Notes: a model not told the origin generated them from the letters alone. A DNA stretch of 31,841 nt from SZUA-451 sp034721895 (GCA_034721895.1 JAYEND010000112.1:1-31841); one strand, 5' to 3'; counted from the stretch's first letter, positions 23,051 through 31,841 are shown. Numbers and translations are program-made.

Positions 23051-25639
23051 CTATGAAGTAGTCCTCTTTATCATCAACCACTTATCCGATTCCATCACAG
23101 CAACCAGACCGATTGCTACAGCTGCTAGTAACAACCAGGCGTTAAAAGAGACCGGCTGGATAGAAAGTACTTTTTGCATAAAAGGTATATGCATACAGGC
23201 GATATGCAAAAGCTGGGTAAAGATCACTATGATGATGAGTGCTTCACTGTTCTTGTATCTCATTTTGTATAAGAAATTGTTCTCTGTTCTGGAGTTAAAG
23301 ACATGGACGTTTTCAAAGAGTACCATCATTAGCAGTGTGATATTTCTGGCACTCTCGACACTCTCTCCGCCTTGTAATAAAAAGTAAAAGAGGAGAAATG
23401 AGACGAGGCCGATATAAAGGCCGCCTACTAAAATCCGTCTGAGCATCAGTCTGTTAAAGATCGGTTCTTTGGGGGCTCTCGGCTTTCTCTTTAAAAGTCC
23501 CGGTTCTGCTTTTTCCAGTCCCAGCATCACATCCTGTATGCCGTTTGTGACAAGATTAAGCCATAAAAGTTGTACAGGGAGCAGCGGCAAAGGCAGTCCG
23601 GTGATAAAGGAGAGCATCACCAGGACTAACTCTGCAAAGCCTGTTGATATCAGCAGATAGATCACTTTTCGGATATTGTCATGGGCACGCCTTCCCTCTT
23701 CGATACCGTTGATGATCGAGGCAAAGTTATCATCAGTCAGAATAAGGTCACTGGAAGCTTTGGCGATATCTGTACCACTTTTCCCCATTGCTACACCTAT
23801 GTTTGAATGCCTGAGAGCAGGAGCATCATTGACACCATCTCCCGTAACAGAAACATAGTGTCCCAATGTTTGAAATGCGATGACGATCTTCATCTTCTGT
23901 TCCGGAGTCACGCGTGAAAAAACCGTTTTATCTTTTATTTCCTCGGCTTTTGCCCCACCGTTTTCCCAAGCCAGTAACTCTTTTTCATTCATGACCGCTT
24001 CATCAGAAGAGGCAATCCCAAGCTCCTGAGCGATACAAAAGGCTGTATTGGGATGATCGCCAGTGATCATCACGACTTTGATACCCGCCTCCTGTGCTTT
24101 TTTGATCGCGTCAGGACTCTCTTCTCTGACCGGGTCGATGATAGCTACAAAACCCAAATAGATAAAGTTGTTGAGATTGATCTTCTCTTCATCATCAGAC
24201 TCTTTATAGGCAAGTGCGATGGTTCTGTAGCCTTTAAGTGCCCATGCATCCACATCTGCCAAAATATCTTTTTTCTCCTCTTGGGTAACATTACAATGCT
24301 CCAGTACCGTTTCGGGAGAGCCTTTACTAAACTGAAAGATTCTTTCATCTTGTTCCATCATGACTGCAGAAAATCTATTTATCGGTTCATAAGGTATCTC
24401 ATCGATTTTTCTATAAAATTTTGCACTTGTTATATAAGACTCATTAGCATTTTTGGCAAACCGTGCCAATGCAATATCTACTTGATCCCCGAAGAAATCA
24501 ACGCCACCTTCCTTTGTTTCTTCATAATGCATCTCATTGCAGAGGATAGAAGTGAGATAGACTTTATCATAGACTTCATTCATCGTGTTGGTATCATAGA
24601 CTTGAGTTGGCGAGATAAGATACTCCACGCTCAGACGATTTTGTGTCAATGTTCCCGTCTTATCACTGGCTATAAGGGTACAAGCCCCAAGCCCTTCGAT
24701 GGCAGCCAACTTACGTACGATCACATTTTTTTTAGACATTGCCACAGAGGCTGATGTCAAAGCAACGGTGATAGCGACGGGTAATCCTTCTGGTATCGTA
24801 GAGACTGCAAGTGCTACCGAGAAGAGGAAAAGTGCATAAAAACTCATCCCCTTGAGCAGTCCTGTTGCGAAAAGAATAAGCACCATAACGCCTATGACGA
24901 TAGAGATGGTAAAGGAGAGTTTTTCCATCTTTTCAAGCAGAGGGATCCTAGCTTTACTTTTCTCGCTAAGCATTTGCGCGATCTTCCCCGCTTCAGTATC
25001 TTTTCCGATGGAAGCTACCACGCCCATAGCTCTTCCGCTGGATATGAAGGTGCCTGCAAAGAGCATGTTTTTCCTCTCCGGCAGGATGAGGTCAGAGTTA
25101 TCACTCAAAAAAAGAGCATCTTTATGGACATCGAGTGATTCGCCTGTCAGCAGAGATTCATCAACCAGAAGATTTTTCGACTCTATTAGTCTAATATCGG
25201 CTGCCACTTTCGTACCGGGTTCAAATACCAGGATATCTCCAGGTACAATATATCGGCTATCGATCTCATGAATGACACCATCTCTGAGCACTATGACATT
25301 GGCTTTAATGAGATTTTGAAGCAGTTTGGCTTTTTGAGAAGCGGAATACTCCTGATAGGTTCCGATCACGGCATTAATTATCAGAACCAAAAAGATGAAA
25401 CCGGCATCGGTATACTCATAAATGATCATTGCCATCATAGCTGCCAACAGCAGTATATAGATAATCGGACTTTTGAACTGTTGCAGAAAGTGCTGGAAAA
25501 GTGTCAAGTCAGGTTTGGAGGGGAGAATATTCAGACCGTATTTTTCCTCTCTTCTGCGAACTTCGTCACTGCTCAAGCCGGAAGAATCTGCCTCTAACAA
25601 TGAGAGGGTATCGTCGATATTTTTGGTATGAAAATACAT
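23051..25639 (-). CDS. P2A-type calcium-transporting ATPase family protein
   Basis: This protein of about 862 residues is a SERCA/PMR1-like cation pump. It shows LLTGES (actuator), TIPEGLPVAIT in M4, SDKTGTLTQ (phosphorylated aspartate), KGSPE, VMITGDHP and GDGVNDAPAL, and ten membrane helices. M6 reads LWLNLVTNGIQDVML, with asparagine where SERCA has the Ca2+-binding aspartate of VTDG, a variant common in bacterial relatives, so Ca2+ is probable but not proven. I prefer ATG 25639 (MYFHTKNIDDTL; AAAAGGG at 6 nt upstream) because P2 pumps normally begin this way. A GTG at 25684 would add 15 residues with a poor ribosome-binding site. It is convergent with atpR. Confidence 0.88.
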   Translation of the reverse strand: MYFHTKNIDDTLSLLEADSSGLSSDEVRRREEKYGLNILPSKPDLTLFQHFLQQFKSPIIYILLLAAMMAMIIYEYTDAGFIFLVLIINAVIGTYQEYSASQKAKLLQNLIKANVIVLRDGVIHEIDSRYIVPGDILVFEPGTKVAADIRLIESKNLLVDESLLTGESLDVHKDALFLSDNSDLILPERKNMLFAGTFISSGRAMGVVASIGKDTEAGKIAQMLSEKSKARIPLLEKMEKLSFTISIVIGVMVLILFATGLLKGMSFYALFLFSVALAVSTIPEGLPVAITVALTSASVAMSKKNVIVRKLAAIEGLGACTLIASDKTGTLTQNRLSVEYLISPTQVYDTNTMNEVYDKVYLTSILCNEMHYEETKEGGVDFFGDQVDIALARFAKNANESYITSAKFYRKIDEIPYEPINRFSAVMMEQDERIFQFSKGSPETVLEHCNVTQEEKKDILADVDAWALKGYRTIALAYKESDDEEKINLNNFIYLGFVAIIDPVREESPDAIKKAQEAGIKVVMITGDHPNTAFCIAQELGIASSDEAVMNEKELLAWENGGAKAEEIKDKTVFSRVTPEQKMKIVIAFQTLGHYVSVTGDGVNDAPALRHSNIGVAMGKSGTDIAKASSDLILTDDNFASIINGIEEGRRAHDNIRKVIYLLISTGFAELVLVMLSFITGLPLPLLPVQLLWLNLVTNGIQDVMLGLEKAEPGLLKRKPRAPKEPIFNRLMLRRILVGGLYIGLVSFLLFYFLLQGGESVESARNITLLMMVLFENVHVFNSRTENNFLYKMRYKNSEALIIIVIFTQLLHIACMHIPFMQKVLSIQPVSFNAWLLLAAVAIGLVAVMESDKWLMIKRTTS

Positions 25640-25770
25640 CGTATACCCTTTTGCTATGTCTTCCGGAACAAGTTTACTTTCCACTCTGTAGGGTGCCCTA
25701 TTTATTCTTCTATTCTACATCCTTTATTTTGATGTTTTCATTAAGGTTTTTAATTGGCGCCTAAGTAGGA

Positions 25771-25803
25771 TATAATAACATAAAGGTTCCCATAAGAAGG
25801 AGA
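25771..25803 (+). promoter_or_regulatory. Promoter and ribosome-binding site of the NFGA-DUF1704-ATP-grasp operon
   Basis: A perfect TATAAT lies at 25771-25776, and AAGGAGA (25797-25803) sits 4 nt before the first start codon. The -35 region is AT-rich without a strong match. One promoter probably drives all three overlapping genes. Confidence 0.5.
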
Positions 25804-25807
25804 CGAG

Positions 25808-26602
25808 ATGAAACGGTCATTTTGGCTGATAGAAACTGATCATTCTCCGATAGTTGCTACAGCTTTGCATTGCGGTCATGCGTTAAGGTCTGAGTTAAAG
25901 GATAACATGGCTCTTGATGAAGCAGAAAGATTAAGAGAAGAGGACCCCTTTACTAATATATTTACACAGATCGTTAAAAACCGTATCATAGATAGTCATA
26001 CCAGATTCGAAGTTGATTTTAACAGACCGAGAGATAAAGCTGTCTACAGATATCCTGACGATGCCTGGGGTTTACACATATGGCATACTGCGCTATCCAA
26101 ACCGGAAATAGAAAAATCTCTATCTTTTTACGATCTTTTCTATGAAGAGATGAAAACCTATTTTAGCAATATCATCAAAGAGTATGGATATGTTGTTGTA
26201 TTGGATATACATTCATACAATCACAGAAGATCAGGACCCGATGCACCTTATGATGATCCCCTGTTGAATCCTGAGATCAATGTGGGGACCAGAACATTGG
26301 AAAATCCGAAGAAGTGGCACCCTCTGATAGATAGAGTGATAGAAGAGATGATAGCGTATGACTATCTGGGCAGACAACTAGATGTTCGCGAAAATGTTAA
26401 GTTTTATGGCGGATATTTTGCCCAGTGGATACATGAAAACTTTTATCCAAATGTCTGCGTTTTGTCTATAGAGTTCAAGAAATTTTTTATGGATGAGTGG
26501 AGCGGTAAGGCTGATATGAAGCAGATCAAAGAGGTCAAAAAGATGCTTGAAGCAATCATGCCTGTGATTGAAGAAGAGTTACAGAAGATAAAAGAGAAAT
26601 GA
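25808..26602 (+). CDS. N-formylglutamate amidohydrolase-like protein
   Basis: This 264-residue zinc hydrolase-fold protein belongs to the N-formylglutamate amidohydrolase family (PF05013). Classical members cleave N-formylglutamate in histidine breakdown, and the fold is related to zinc exopeptidases. Visible motifs are HCGHALR, FEVDFNRPRDKAVY, VLDIHSYNHRR (likely metal/active-site region) and SIEFKKFFMDEW. No histidine-utilisation genes are nearby. It overlaps the next gene as ATGA (26599-26602), and its product probably hydrolyses an amide or peptide bond in the pathway formed by its two partners. Substrate unknown. Confidence 0.85.
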   Translation: MKRSFWLIETDHSPIVATALHCGHALRSELKDNMALDEAERLREEDPFTNIFTQIVKNRIIDSHTRFEVDFNRPRDKAVYRYPDDAWGLHIWHTALSKPEIEKSLSFYDLFYEEMKTYFSNIIKEYGYVVVLDIHSYNHRRSGPDAPYDDPLLNPEINVGTRTLENPKKWHPLIDRVIEEMIAYDYLGRQLDVRENVKFYGGYFAQWIHENFYPNVCVLSIEFKKFFMDEWSGKADMKQIKEVKKMLEAIMPVIEEELQKIKEK

Positions 26603-28503
26603 TGAACAACACTATAATTACAGATGAATTTGTCCAGGAAGTTTGCGAAAAGATAAGAAAAAACAAATCTGTCAGAATGGATCTGCCGGGATGGGGAAGG
26701 GTGCATATCGATCGTCAATTGCCTTTTTTGTGCCTCTACAGGTTACCAAAAAACAGAGCCGATACCGGAACACATAAGTTTGTTTTGTCGGAGGCATCTT
26801 ATATCATTGCCGATGAGCGCTTAACAGATAATGGACTGAGTAAACTGATTAAGGCGATCGCCGAAACTGTCAGTGAAGAGTGCGGTGCTTTCCTGCTGAT
26901 CGAGGTCTGGTCAATGCATTCGCCTGAAGAGGAGAGTGAAGCTTATACTGAAAATGAAACGGAGGCATTTACGATTGCTTCAAAGAAACGGGGAATATTG
27001 ACACCAGAGATCGAGACGATGAAAAACAGGCTCTCGAGAATAAAGGTCGATAATCATGCGACAACGGTCGGCATAAAATACACTACCGCCATAACACCTC
27101 AAGGGATGCAGCCCATTATTGACACCAGGAGTTTAAGCGGTACGACACGCTATATGCTGGGACTGGCGATCAAGCCGATTTATCAGAATCAAACAGGAGA
27201 AGAGTTGTATCCCTTTGAGCTCTCCACACTCCAGAAAGGCGTCTCCAAAGCACTGAAAAAAACTTTTTTCACCTTTGTCAAAAAACACACAACCTCTTTG
27301 ACTTCTGATTATCGTGAACTTGGACGAAAAGGTGTCACCAAAGCCGTTTTCAGAATTGATGATGCGATGGCAAAGATAGAAGATAGTTTTGATTTTTTAC
27401 TCCAGGTCAGCCCGGTAAACAGCAATGAGGCCTGGAAGCAGTTTCAAGCCTCTGATTTTAAAGAGACTCCTACTTTTTATTATCGTCCCAGGCCGTTTGA
27501 TCCCGCTCTGGTCAAAAGAGAGCTTTTTAAGATCCGAATAGAGAAGATCGAAGATCCTGTACTCTCTGAGATTTTTATACAAAAAAGGGATGAGATAGAC
27601 AGAAAACTAACCATGCTGAACGATAGGGGAACTCCGGATTTTCTCTATGGAAGTATTCAAATATACGGAGGTGTTGGCCAGGAACTGCTGAAGACTTCAA
27701 AAGATATTTTGAATGCTATTTCAAAGCTTCAGCCAAAAGAGAACAGCAAAGAGATGGTAGATGCGGTTGGCTTTGCAAGAGCGGCGAAAGAGGAGATCGA
27801 CTACTACAAGCAGATATATCCGCGCGTGGACGCAAAAGTTGAAATTCGTGACGATATTGCATCGGGTGCCCTGGTGAGCGGCGGAAATTTCCTGATATAC
27901 CGTTGGTCCAGTTTTCCAAAAGAGCGAGTAGAAGCATTGATCCACCATGAGATAGGAACCCATATTTTAACCTATTTTAATGGCTTGTCGCAACCCTTCA
28001 AGCAGCTTCATACCGGACTACGCGGATATGATGAGATGCAAGAGGGAATTGCTGTATTATCAGAGTATCTGTGCGGAGGATTGACTATAAACAGGATCAA
28101 AACATTGGCAGGAAGAGTCATAGCAGTCCATGCGATGATCCACGGTGCTACATTTATCGATACCTTTAATCTGCTCAAAGAGTATGGATTTTTGCCTAAA
28201 AGTGCTTTTAGTGTCACTACCAGAGTCTATCGCGGTGGAGGCTTGACAAAAGATGCTGTCTATCTAAGAGGATTTTTGCAGATATTTGATTATATCAGAG
28301 ATGGCGGGAAGCTTGATCTGCTTTTTGTCGGCAAGATGGCGGCAAATCATATTCCTATCGTACAGGAACTGCTTTATCGAAAAGTACTACATGCACCGCC
28401 TTTGTCGCCTAAGTATTTAGAAGACGACGAAGCACTGAAACGCTTGGAAAAGATCAAAAACGGTTTTGGTATTTTGGATATTATTAACGAGGAGATGGTA
28501 TGA
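26599..28503 (+). CDS. DUF1704 zinc peptidase (QEGLA-motif protein, MATCAP family)
   Basis: This 634-residue protein has a C-terminal metallopeptidase domain. The zinc motif is HHEIGTH (H450, E451, H455; HExxxH type), followed by LRGYDEMQEGIA, in which Q481-A485 is the QEGLA motif supplying the third ligand. Bacterial members carry the misleading name 'flavohemoglobin expression-modulating QEGLA motif protein'. The eukaryotic DUF1704 member MATCAP removes the C-terminal tyrosine of alpha-tubulin. Residues 1-300 are an additional domain with no motif I recognise. It is joined by ATGA overlaps to an amidohydrolase upstream and an ATP-grasp ligase downstream. It probably trims the C-terminus of a peptide or conjugate; the true substrate is unknown. 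Confidence 0.88.
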   Translation: MMNNTIITDEFVQEVCEKIRKNKSVRMDLPGWGRVHIDRQLPFLCLYRLPKNRADTGTHKFVLSEASYIIADERLTDNGLSKLIKAIAETVSEECGAFLLIEVWSMHSPEEESEAYTENETEAFTIASKKRGILTPEIETMKNRLSRIKVDNHATTVGIKYTTAITPQGMQPIIDTRSLSGTTRYMLGLAIKPIYQNQTGEELYPFELSTLQKGVSKALKKTFFTFVKKHTTSLTSDYRELGRKGVTKAVFRIDDAMAKIEDSFDFLLQVSPVNSNEAWKQFQASDFKETPTFYYRPRPFDPALVKRELFKIRIEKIEDPVLSEIFIQKRDEIDRKLTMLNDRGTPDFLYGSIQIYGGVGQELLKTSKDILNAISKLQPKENSKEMVDAVGFARAAKEEIDYYKQIYPRVDAKVEIRDDIASGALVSGGNFLIYRWSSFPKERVEALIHHEIGTHILTYFNGLSQPFKQLHTGLRGYDEMQEGIAVLSEYLCGGLTINRIKTLAGRVIAVHAMIHGATFIDTFNLLKEYGFLPKSAFSVTTRVYRGGGLTKDAVYLRGFLQIFDYIRDGGKLDLLFVGKMAANHIPIVQELLYRKVLHAPPLSPKYLEDDEALKRLEKIKNGFGILDIINEEMV

Positions 28504-29543
28504 AACTTGGATTTGTACTGAATGACGTCATGAATGAACCACTGCCAAGCACTACAATCAACCTGGTCATAACTGCTTTGCGTATGGGACACGAAGTCTG
28601 GCTGATGAGTGTCGGTGATTTTGCCTATGATCCAAACGACATCATCCATGCCAATGCAGTTCGCGCTTCCAAAAATAGATTTGAAAATGCTGAGGAGTAT
28701 ATGCATCATATTCTGAGTGAAGATGCAAAAAGAGAGCGGATATCGGTAGAAGATCTGGATATATTGATGCTTCGAAATGATCCGGCAGTAGATTTTGATA
28801 AACCCTGGGCGCAGCATGCCTCTTTGGTCTTTGGGTGTGCAGCAGCAAATCATGGTGTGATCGTTCTGAATGACCCGGGCGGGCTTAGAAGGGCGATCAA
28901 CAAGATGTATTTTCAGCAATTTCCAAGAATCGTCAGACTCAAGACCTTGATTACAAAAAACTATCAGGATATCCTTGAATTTTACCACCAGAACAGTAAT
29001 AAAATTATCATCAAACCGCTTTTGGGATCAGGGGGAAGAAATGTTTTTTTGGTTCAGCCTGATGATGAAGCCAATATCAAACAGATGACTGAAGCGGTTA
29101 TGAGGGATGGGTATGTGATCGCACAGGAGTTTTTTGCACCGGCGTCCGAAGGTGATATACGCCTCTTTATGTTAAATGGCAGGCCCTTCCAGGTCAATGG
29201 CAAATTTGCAGCATTCAAAAGAGTGAGCGGTGGAAAAGATGTTCGGAGCAATATTCATGCCGGAGGATCCTCTCAGGCTGTAGAGATTACCGATAAGATC
29301 CTGGAGCTTGCAGAAATAGTCAGGCCAAAACTCGTACAGGATGGGATATTTTTTGCCGGATTGGATATCGTAGGAGACAAGTTATTGGAGATCAATATAT
29401 TCAGTCCGGGCGGCCTTGGAAGAGCGGGCAGGATCGCCAATGAAAACTTCCATGCAGCAATGATCGAGGCGCTGGAAAGAAAGGTAGCGTACAAACAGCA
29501 TTATATGACAAGCTTTGACAACACCGAGATGAATACTTTGTAA
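28500..29543 (+). CDS. Glutathione-synthetase-like ATP-grasp ligase
   Basis: This 347-residue ATP-grasp enzyme joins a carboxylate to an amine using ATP. It follows the GshB layout: LRNDP (91-95), the ATP lysine in IIIKPLLGSGGRNVFLV (K172 and glycine loop 177-183), EGDIRLFMLNG (217-227), RSNIHAGGSS, and Mg2+ ligands in LEINIFSPGGLG (E297, N299). No gshA is beside it, so true glutathione synthesis is not supported by context. The operon partners suggest an amino-acid or peptide ligase whose product is processed by the DUF1704 and amidohydrolase proteins. The start overlaps the DUF1704 stop (ATGA, 28500-28503). Confidence 0.88.
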   Translation: MKLGFVLNDVMNEPLPSTTINLVITALRMGHEVWLMSVGDFAYDPNDIIHANAVRASKNRFENAEEYMHHILSEDAKRERISVEDLDILMLRNDPAVDFDKPWAQHASLVFGCAAANHGVIVLNDPGGLRRAINKMYFQQFPRIVRLKTLITKNYQDILEFYHQNSNKIIIKPLLGSGGRNVFLVQPDDEANIKQMTEAVMRDGYVIAQEFFAPASEGDIRLFMLNGRPFQVNGKFAAFKRVSGGKDVRSNIHAGGSSQAVEITDKILELAEIVRPKLVQDGIFFAGLDIVGDKLLEINIFSPGGLGRAGRIANENFHAAMIEALERKVAYKQHYMTSFDNTEMNTL

Positions 29544-29545
29544 AA

Positions 29546-29633
29546 TGCTATAATAAAAAAGCGAAGGGATGTTAGCTTGGAAGAAAGGTCTTGAAAAAGG
29601 TATTTATTACAAGAAAATTTTGATAGAAAGGTG
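29546..29633 (+). promoter_or_regulatory. Promoter and leader of the universal stress gene
   Basis: TGCTATAAT (29546-29554) is a perfect extended -10 element just after the ATP-grasp stop. AAAGGTG (29627-29633) is the ribosome-binding site 8 nt before ATG 29642, leaving an 80-nt leader. So the stress gene is transcribed separately from the preceding operon. Confidence 0.55.
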
Positions 29634-29641
29634 TTGTATTT

Positions 29642-30523
29642 ATGAAAAAACTAAAAAGGATCATAGTAGGAATTGATACTCTTGGGAAACCAAATAATGT
29701 TTTAAAGAGAGCGTTGATGTTGGCGAAAGAGAATAAAGCTGAGTTGTATATTGTTCATGCGATACAGATATCCTGGTTTTCTGTACCGGACTATTTTGGC
29801 TCAAAAGAGATAGTGATTGACAAAAAAGCTATCAAAAAGAAAATAGAAAAAAAGATAAAGGCGTTAAACGCGGATACCAAGGTGCCTTGTTTTGTCTTGG
29901 TAAAAGAAGGTGATCCTGATGATATCATACTCTATGAATCAAAATTGCTCAGAGCAGATATGATCGTCATAGGGTCACACTTAAAGTCCAAAACCAGAAA
30001 AAATATTCTGGGCACGACAGCACAGAAAGTAGCACAGCAAAGTCATTTGCCGGTTTTGATCGTTAAAAACAAAGTAAAAAAGACTTATAAAAATATTTTA
30101 GTCCCTACAGACTTTGGTATGCAATCAAAACAGAGCGTAATATTTGTTAAAAATATTTTCCCGGCTTCAAAAATTAATACAGTCCATGCCTACGAAGCTT
30201 TTTATGTAGAAGGTTTTTACACAGCAGGTCCTTATGCCTTGGAAGGCCGTGATCTTGTGCAGTATAAAAAACTTGCAAAAACCCACGCCGAAAACAGTTT
30301 AAAAGAGTATTTGCAGGAAGTTGGTGTTAAAAAAGGAAAAGTGATTGACGGAGAAGGGAATACCAAAGAGGCGCTGCTTGAATATATAAAAAAGGGCAGT
30401 TATGATCTTGTGGTAGTGGGCTCGCGGGGCACTTCAGGCTTTAAAGCATTGCTGGGAAGCGCGGCCTCTTATATTTCAAAAGAAGCGCCAAATGATGTGT
30501 TAATATTTGTGCCTAAAGATTGA
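29642..30523 (+). CDS. Universal stress protein, tandem UspA domains
   Basis: This 293-residue protein contains two UspA domains: about 1-142 (KRIIVGIDTL ... ADMIVIGSHLKSKTRKN ... LPVLIVKNK) and about 147-293 (YKNILVPTDF ... YDLVVVGSRGTSGFKALLG). The second domain keeps the full ATP-binding pattern G-2x-G-9x-G(S/T). The first is less regular. Such proteins bind ATP or nucleotides and help survival under stress or energy limitation; targets are unknown. It has its own strong extended -10 promoter. Confidence 0.92.
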   Translation: MKKLKRIIVGIDTLGKPNNVLKRALMLAKENKAELYIVHAIQISWFSVPDYFGSKEIVIDKKAIKKKIEKKIKALNADTKVPCFVLVKEGDPDDIILYESKLLRADMIVIGSHLKSKTRKNILGTTAQKVAQQSHLPVLIVKNKVKKTYKNILVPTDFGMQSKQSVIFVKNIFPASKINTVHAYEAFYVEGFYTAGPYALEGRDLVQYKKLAKTHAENSLKEYLQEVGVKKGKVIDGEGNTKEALLEYIKKGSYDLVVVGSRGTSGFKALLGSAASYISKEAPNDVLIFVPKD

Positions 30524-30573
30524 TTTTATTAGATATTCAACATATTAGACTATGATTATACGAAGGATTAACA

Positions 30574-31092
30574 ATGACAAAGCCAACGCCTATCGATGAA
30601 GAGATTAAGCTCGACCCTAAAAAATATATTATCAGCAGCACTGACAATAAAGGTCTTATTACTGATGTGAATGACTATTTTGTAGAGATTTCAGGATATT
30701 CGAGAGAGGAGCTGATAGGGAAACCGCACAATATCATCCGCCACCCCGATATGCCAAAGGTAGTATTCAAACTGATGTGGGAGCGTCTTGGAAGCGGACA
30801 AGACATTATAGCGCTTGTCAAAAACCTGGCAAAAGATGGGCGGTACTATTGGATATTTACAACATTTGAACCACAAAAAAATGCGAACGGTGAAGTGATC
30901 GGTTATACTGCACATAGAAAATTGGCACCGAAGCATACGATTGAAACAGTAGCGGATATCTACAGGCAGGTACTTGAAGTTGAAAAAAAAGAGGGTGTCG
31001 ATGCCTCTGAAAAATTCCTCAATGCCTATCTGAAAGAGAGAGGGGAAGAGATCACATTTGCCAATTTGATGGATGAGATTTATAAGTTTTAA
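30574..31092 (+). CDS. Single PAS-domain protein, CetB/Aer-like
   Basis: This 172-residue soluble protein is a PAS domain (about 18-120) plus a short helical tail. The sequence YSREELIGKPHNIIRHPDMP is the Aer-type PAS pattern, which binds FAD and senses redox or energy state. In Campylobacter, CetB is such a stand-alone PAS protein that signals to the receptor CetA for energy taxis. No CetA-like gene is adjacent here, so its partner must lie elsewhere. A GAAGGA-like ribosome-binding site precedes ATG 30574. Confidence 0.85.
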   Translation: MTKPTPIDEEIKLDPKKYIISSTDNKGLITDVNDYFVEISGYSREELIGKPHNIIRHPDMPKVVFKLMWERLGSGQDIIALVKNLAKDGRYYWIFTTFEPQKNANGEVIGYTAHRKLAPKHTIETVADIYRQVLEVEKKEGVDASEKFLNAYLKERGEEITFANLMDEIYKF

Positions 31093-31136
31093 AAGCTAAT
31101 GAAGATGATATCCCTATCTCTTCTTTATCTTTAAAA

Positions 31137-31841
31137 TCAACCATTCTTCTTCCGTGCTTCTTTTACAATATTCTCAGTCATTACTTTAAATATAAACTTG
31201 TGAATAAAGTAGAGACTGTACCAATAGACATAACCCCATATACCGGAAGGCTCAAAATATGCCCGAAGATTAAATAGCGCTTCATTGTCTGTCTGGGAAC
31301 GCTTGACAACAAACTGAAGCCAGGCATTGCCCGGTGTCAGCATTTTGGCCTTAAGGCGCAATATTTTTTCATTCGGCGTATTTTTATAAAAAGTAACAAC
31401 CCAAAAATCAAGTCGGTCTCCAACGCGCAATAATTCAGGTCGGCGCCGGGAAGAAGATAGGCCGGGACCACCGAATACTTTATCAATAAAACCGCGAACT
31501 TCCCAAAGCCAGCGGGGAGAGTAGTAACCGGTTTTGCCACCGATCTGCTTGACGCGTTCAAAAACGGCATCCATCTCGTTGGCACCTATCGTTCTGCTGC
31601 ACTCTTCATACATCATCCCCTCAATCTCTGTGGAAGTAAAATAAAGGAACTGTTTCTTCTGTTGGGCATTGAACACTGAGAGTTCATAAGGTATAGACCA
31701 GACACTGTCCATCGTTCCGGTCTCGATGCGCTCTATAGCAATCGGAACAGCTTCATCAAAAGTGATGGCTTCAAAGGGAATGTCCGGATCAATCGCTTCC
31801 ACAGGATAATCCCCCACGATAGCCAAAGAGTGCATTCCTTC
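31137..31841 (-). CDS. SDR-family protein with DUF2867 domain, C-terminal part
   Basis: The frame is open to the right edge (GAA GGA precede the first internal ATG at 31835), so the N-terminal Rossmann domain is outside the window. The visible 234 residues contain the end of the SDR/NmrA-like part (IPFEAITFDEAVPIAIERIE) and a DUF2867 domain with GGKTGYYSPRWLWEVRGFID and the C-terminal GIWGYVYWYSLYFIHKFIF. Such proteins are annotated as NAD(P)-binding oxidoreductases; no substrate is known. It is convergent with the PAS gene. Confidence 0.82.
   Translation of the reverse strand, partial: EGMHSLAIVGDYPVEAIDPDIPFEAITFDEAVPIAIERIETGTMDSVWSIPYELSVFNAQQKKQFLYFTSTEIEGMMYEECSRTIGANEMDAVFERVKQIGGKTGYYSPRWLWEVRGFIDKVFGGPGLSSSRRRPELLRVGDRLDFWVVTFYKNTPNEKILRLKAKMLTPGNAWLQFVVKRSQTDNEALFNLRAYFEPSGIWGYVYWYSLYFIHKFIFKVMTENIVKEARKKNG

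Noticed and set aside
29569..29700. Short ATG frame (MLAWKKGLEKGIYYKK...) before and into the universal stress gene
   Set aside because: It overlaps the usp start out of frame, its ribosome-binding site is too close, and it resembles no family.
31101..31123. Weak hairpin GAAGATGATA / TATCTCTTC between convergent PAS and SDR genes
   Set aside because: The stem is mismatched and AT-rich, and the following T tract is interrupted. A bidirectional terminator is possible but not supportable.

Overview
The window looks like a chromosomal segment of a member of the Campylobacterota, most like the Sulfurimonas/Sulfurovum group. The pointers are a CetB/Aer-like stand-alone PAS protein, AT-rich promoters in which mainly an extended -10 box is visible, tight ATGA-overlapping operons and the general gene style. 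This assignment is inference. No rRNA, tRNA or CRISPR array was seen.

Bases 1-8100 hold an acetyl-CoA/lipoate island of two divergent operons. The minus strand carries acetyl-CoA synthetase, pyruvate dehydrogenase E1 alpha, E1 beta and an E2 that runs off the left edge. The plus strand carries a LipM/LplA-type lipoyl-attachment enzyme, lipoyl synthase, dihydrolipoamide dehydrogenase and a macro-domain protein. Together they encode the oxidative decarboxylase, the enzymes that make and attach its lipoyl cofactor, and a second route to acetyl-CoA from acetate. By eye this block is more GC-rich than the rest.

Bases 8100-13700 hold metK, overlapped by an AT-rich Card1/Can2-like CARF nuclease gene, then a small membrane protein, a degenerate stretch with a transposase-like helix-turn-helix remnant, and an alpha-glucan phosphorylase. 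The phosphorylase stop codon overlaps what looks like the first 22 codons of a lost phosphoenolpyruvate synthase gene.

Bases 13700-25700 form a cation-pump island. A complete N-type rotary ATPase (beta, epsilon, Q, R, a, c, b, alpha, gamma) is split into two divergent operons around a shared promoter region and is flanked on both sides by P2-type cation ATPases. The b subunit ends in a delta-like domain, and the c subunit has a two-glutamate ion site. A 101-bp element with 26-bp imperfect inverted repeats sits directly behind the atpR stop codon.

Bases 25700-31841 begin with a three-gene operon joined by ATGA overlaps: an N-formylglutamate amidohydrolase-like protein, a DUF1704 zinc peptidase (family of the tubulin detyrosinase MATCAP) and a glutathione-synthetase-like ATP-grasp ligase. 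This looks like a make-and-trim system for an unknown amino-acid or peptide conjugate and is the best candidate here for undescribed biology. A tandem universal stress protein, the PAS protein and an SDR/DUF2867 protein cut by the right edge follow.
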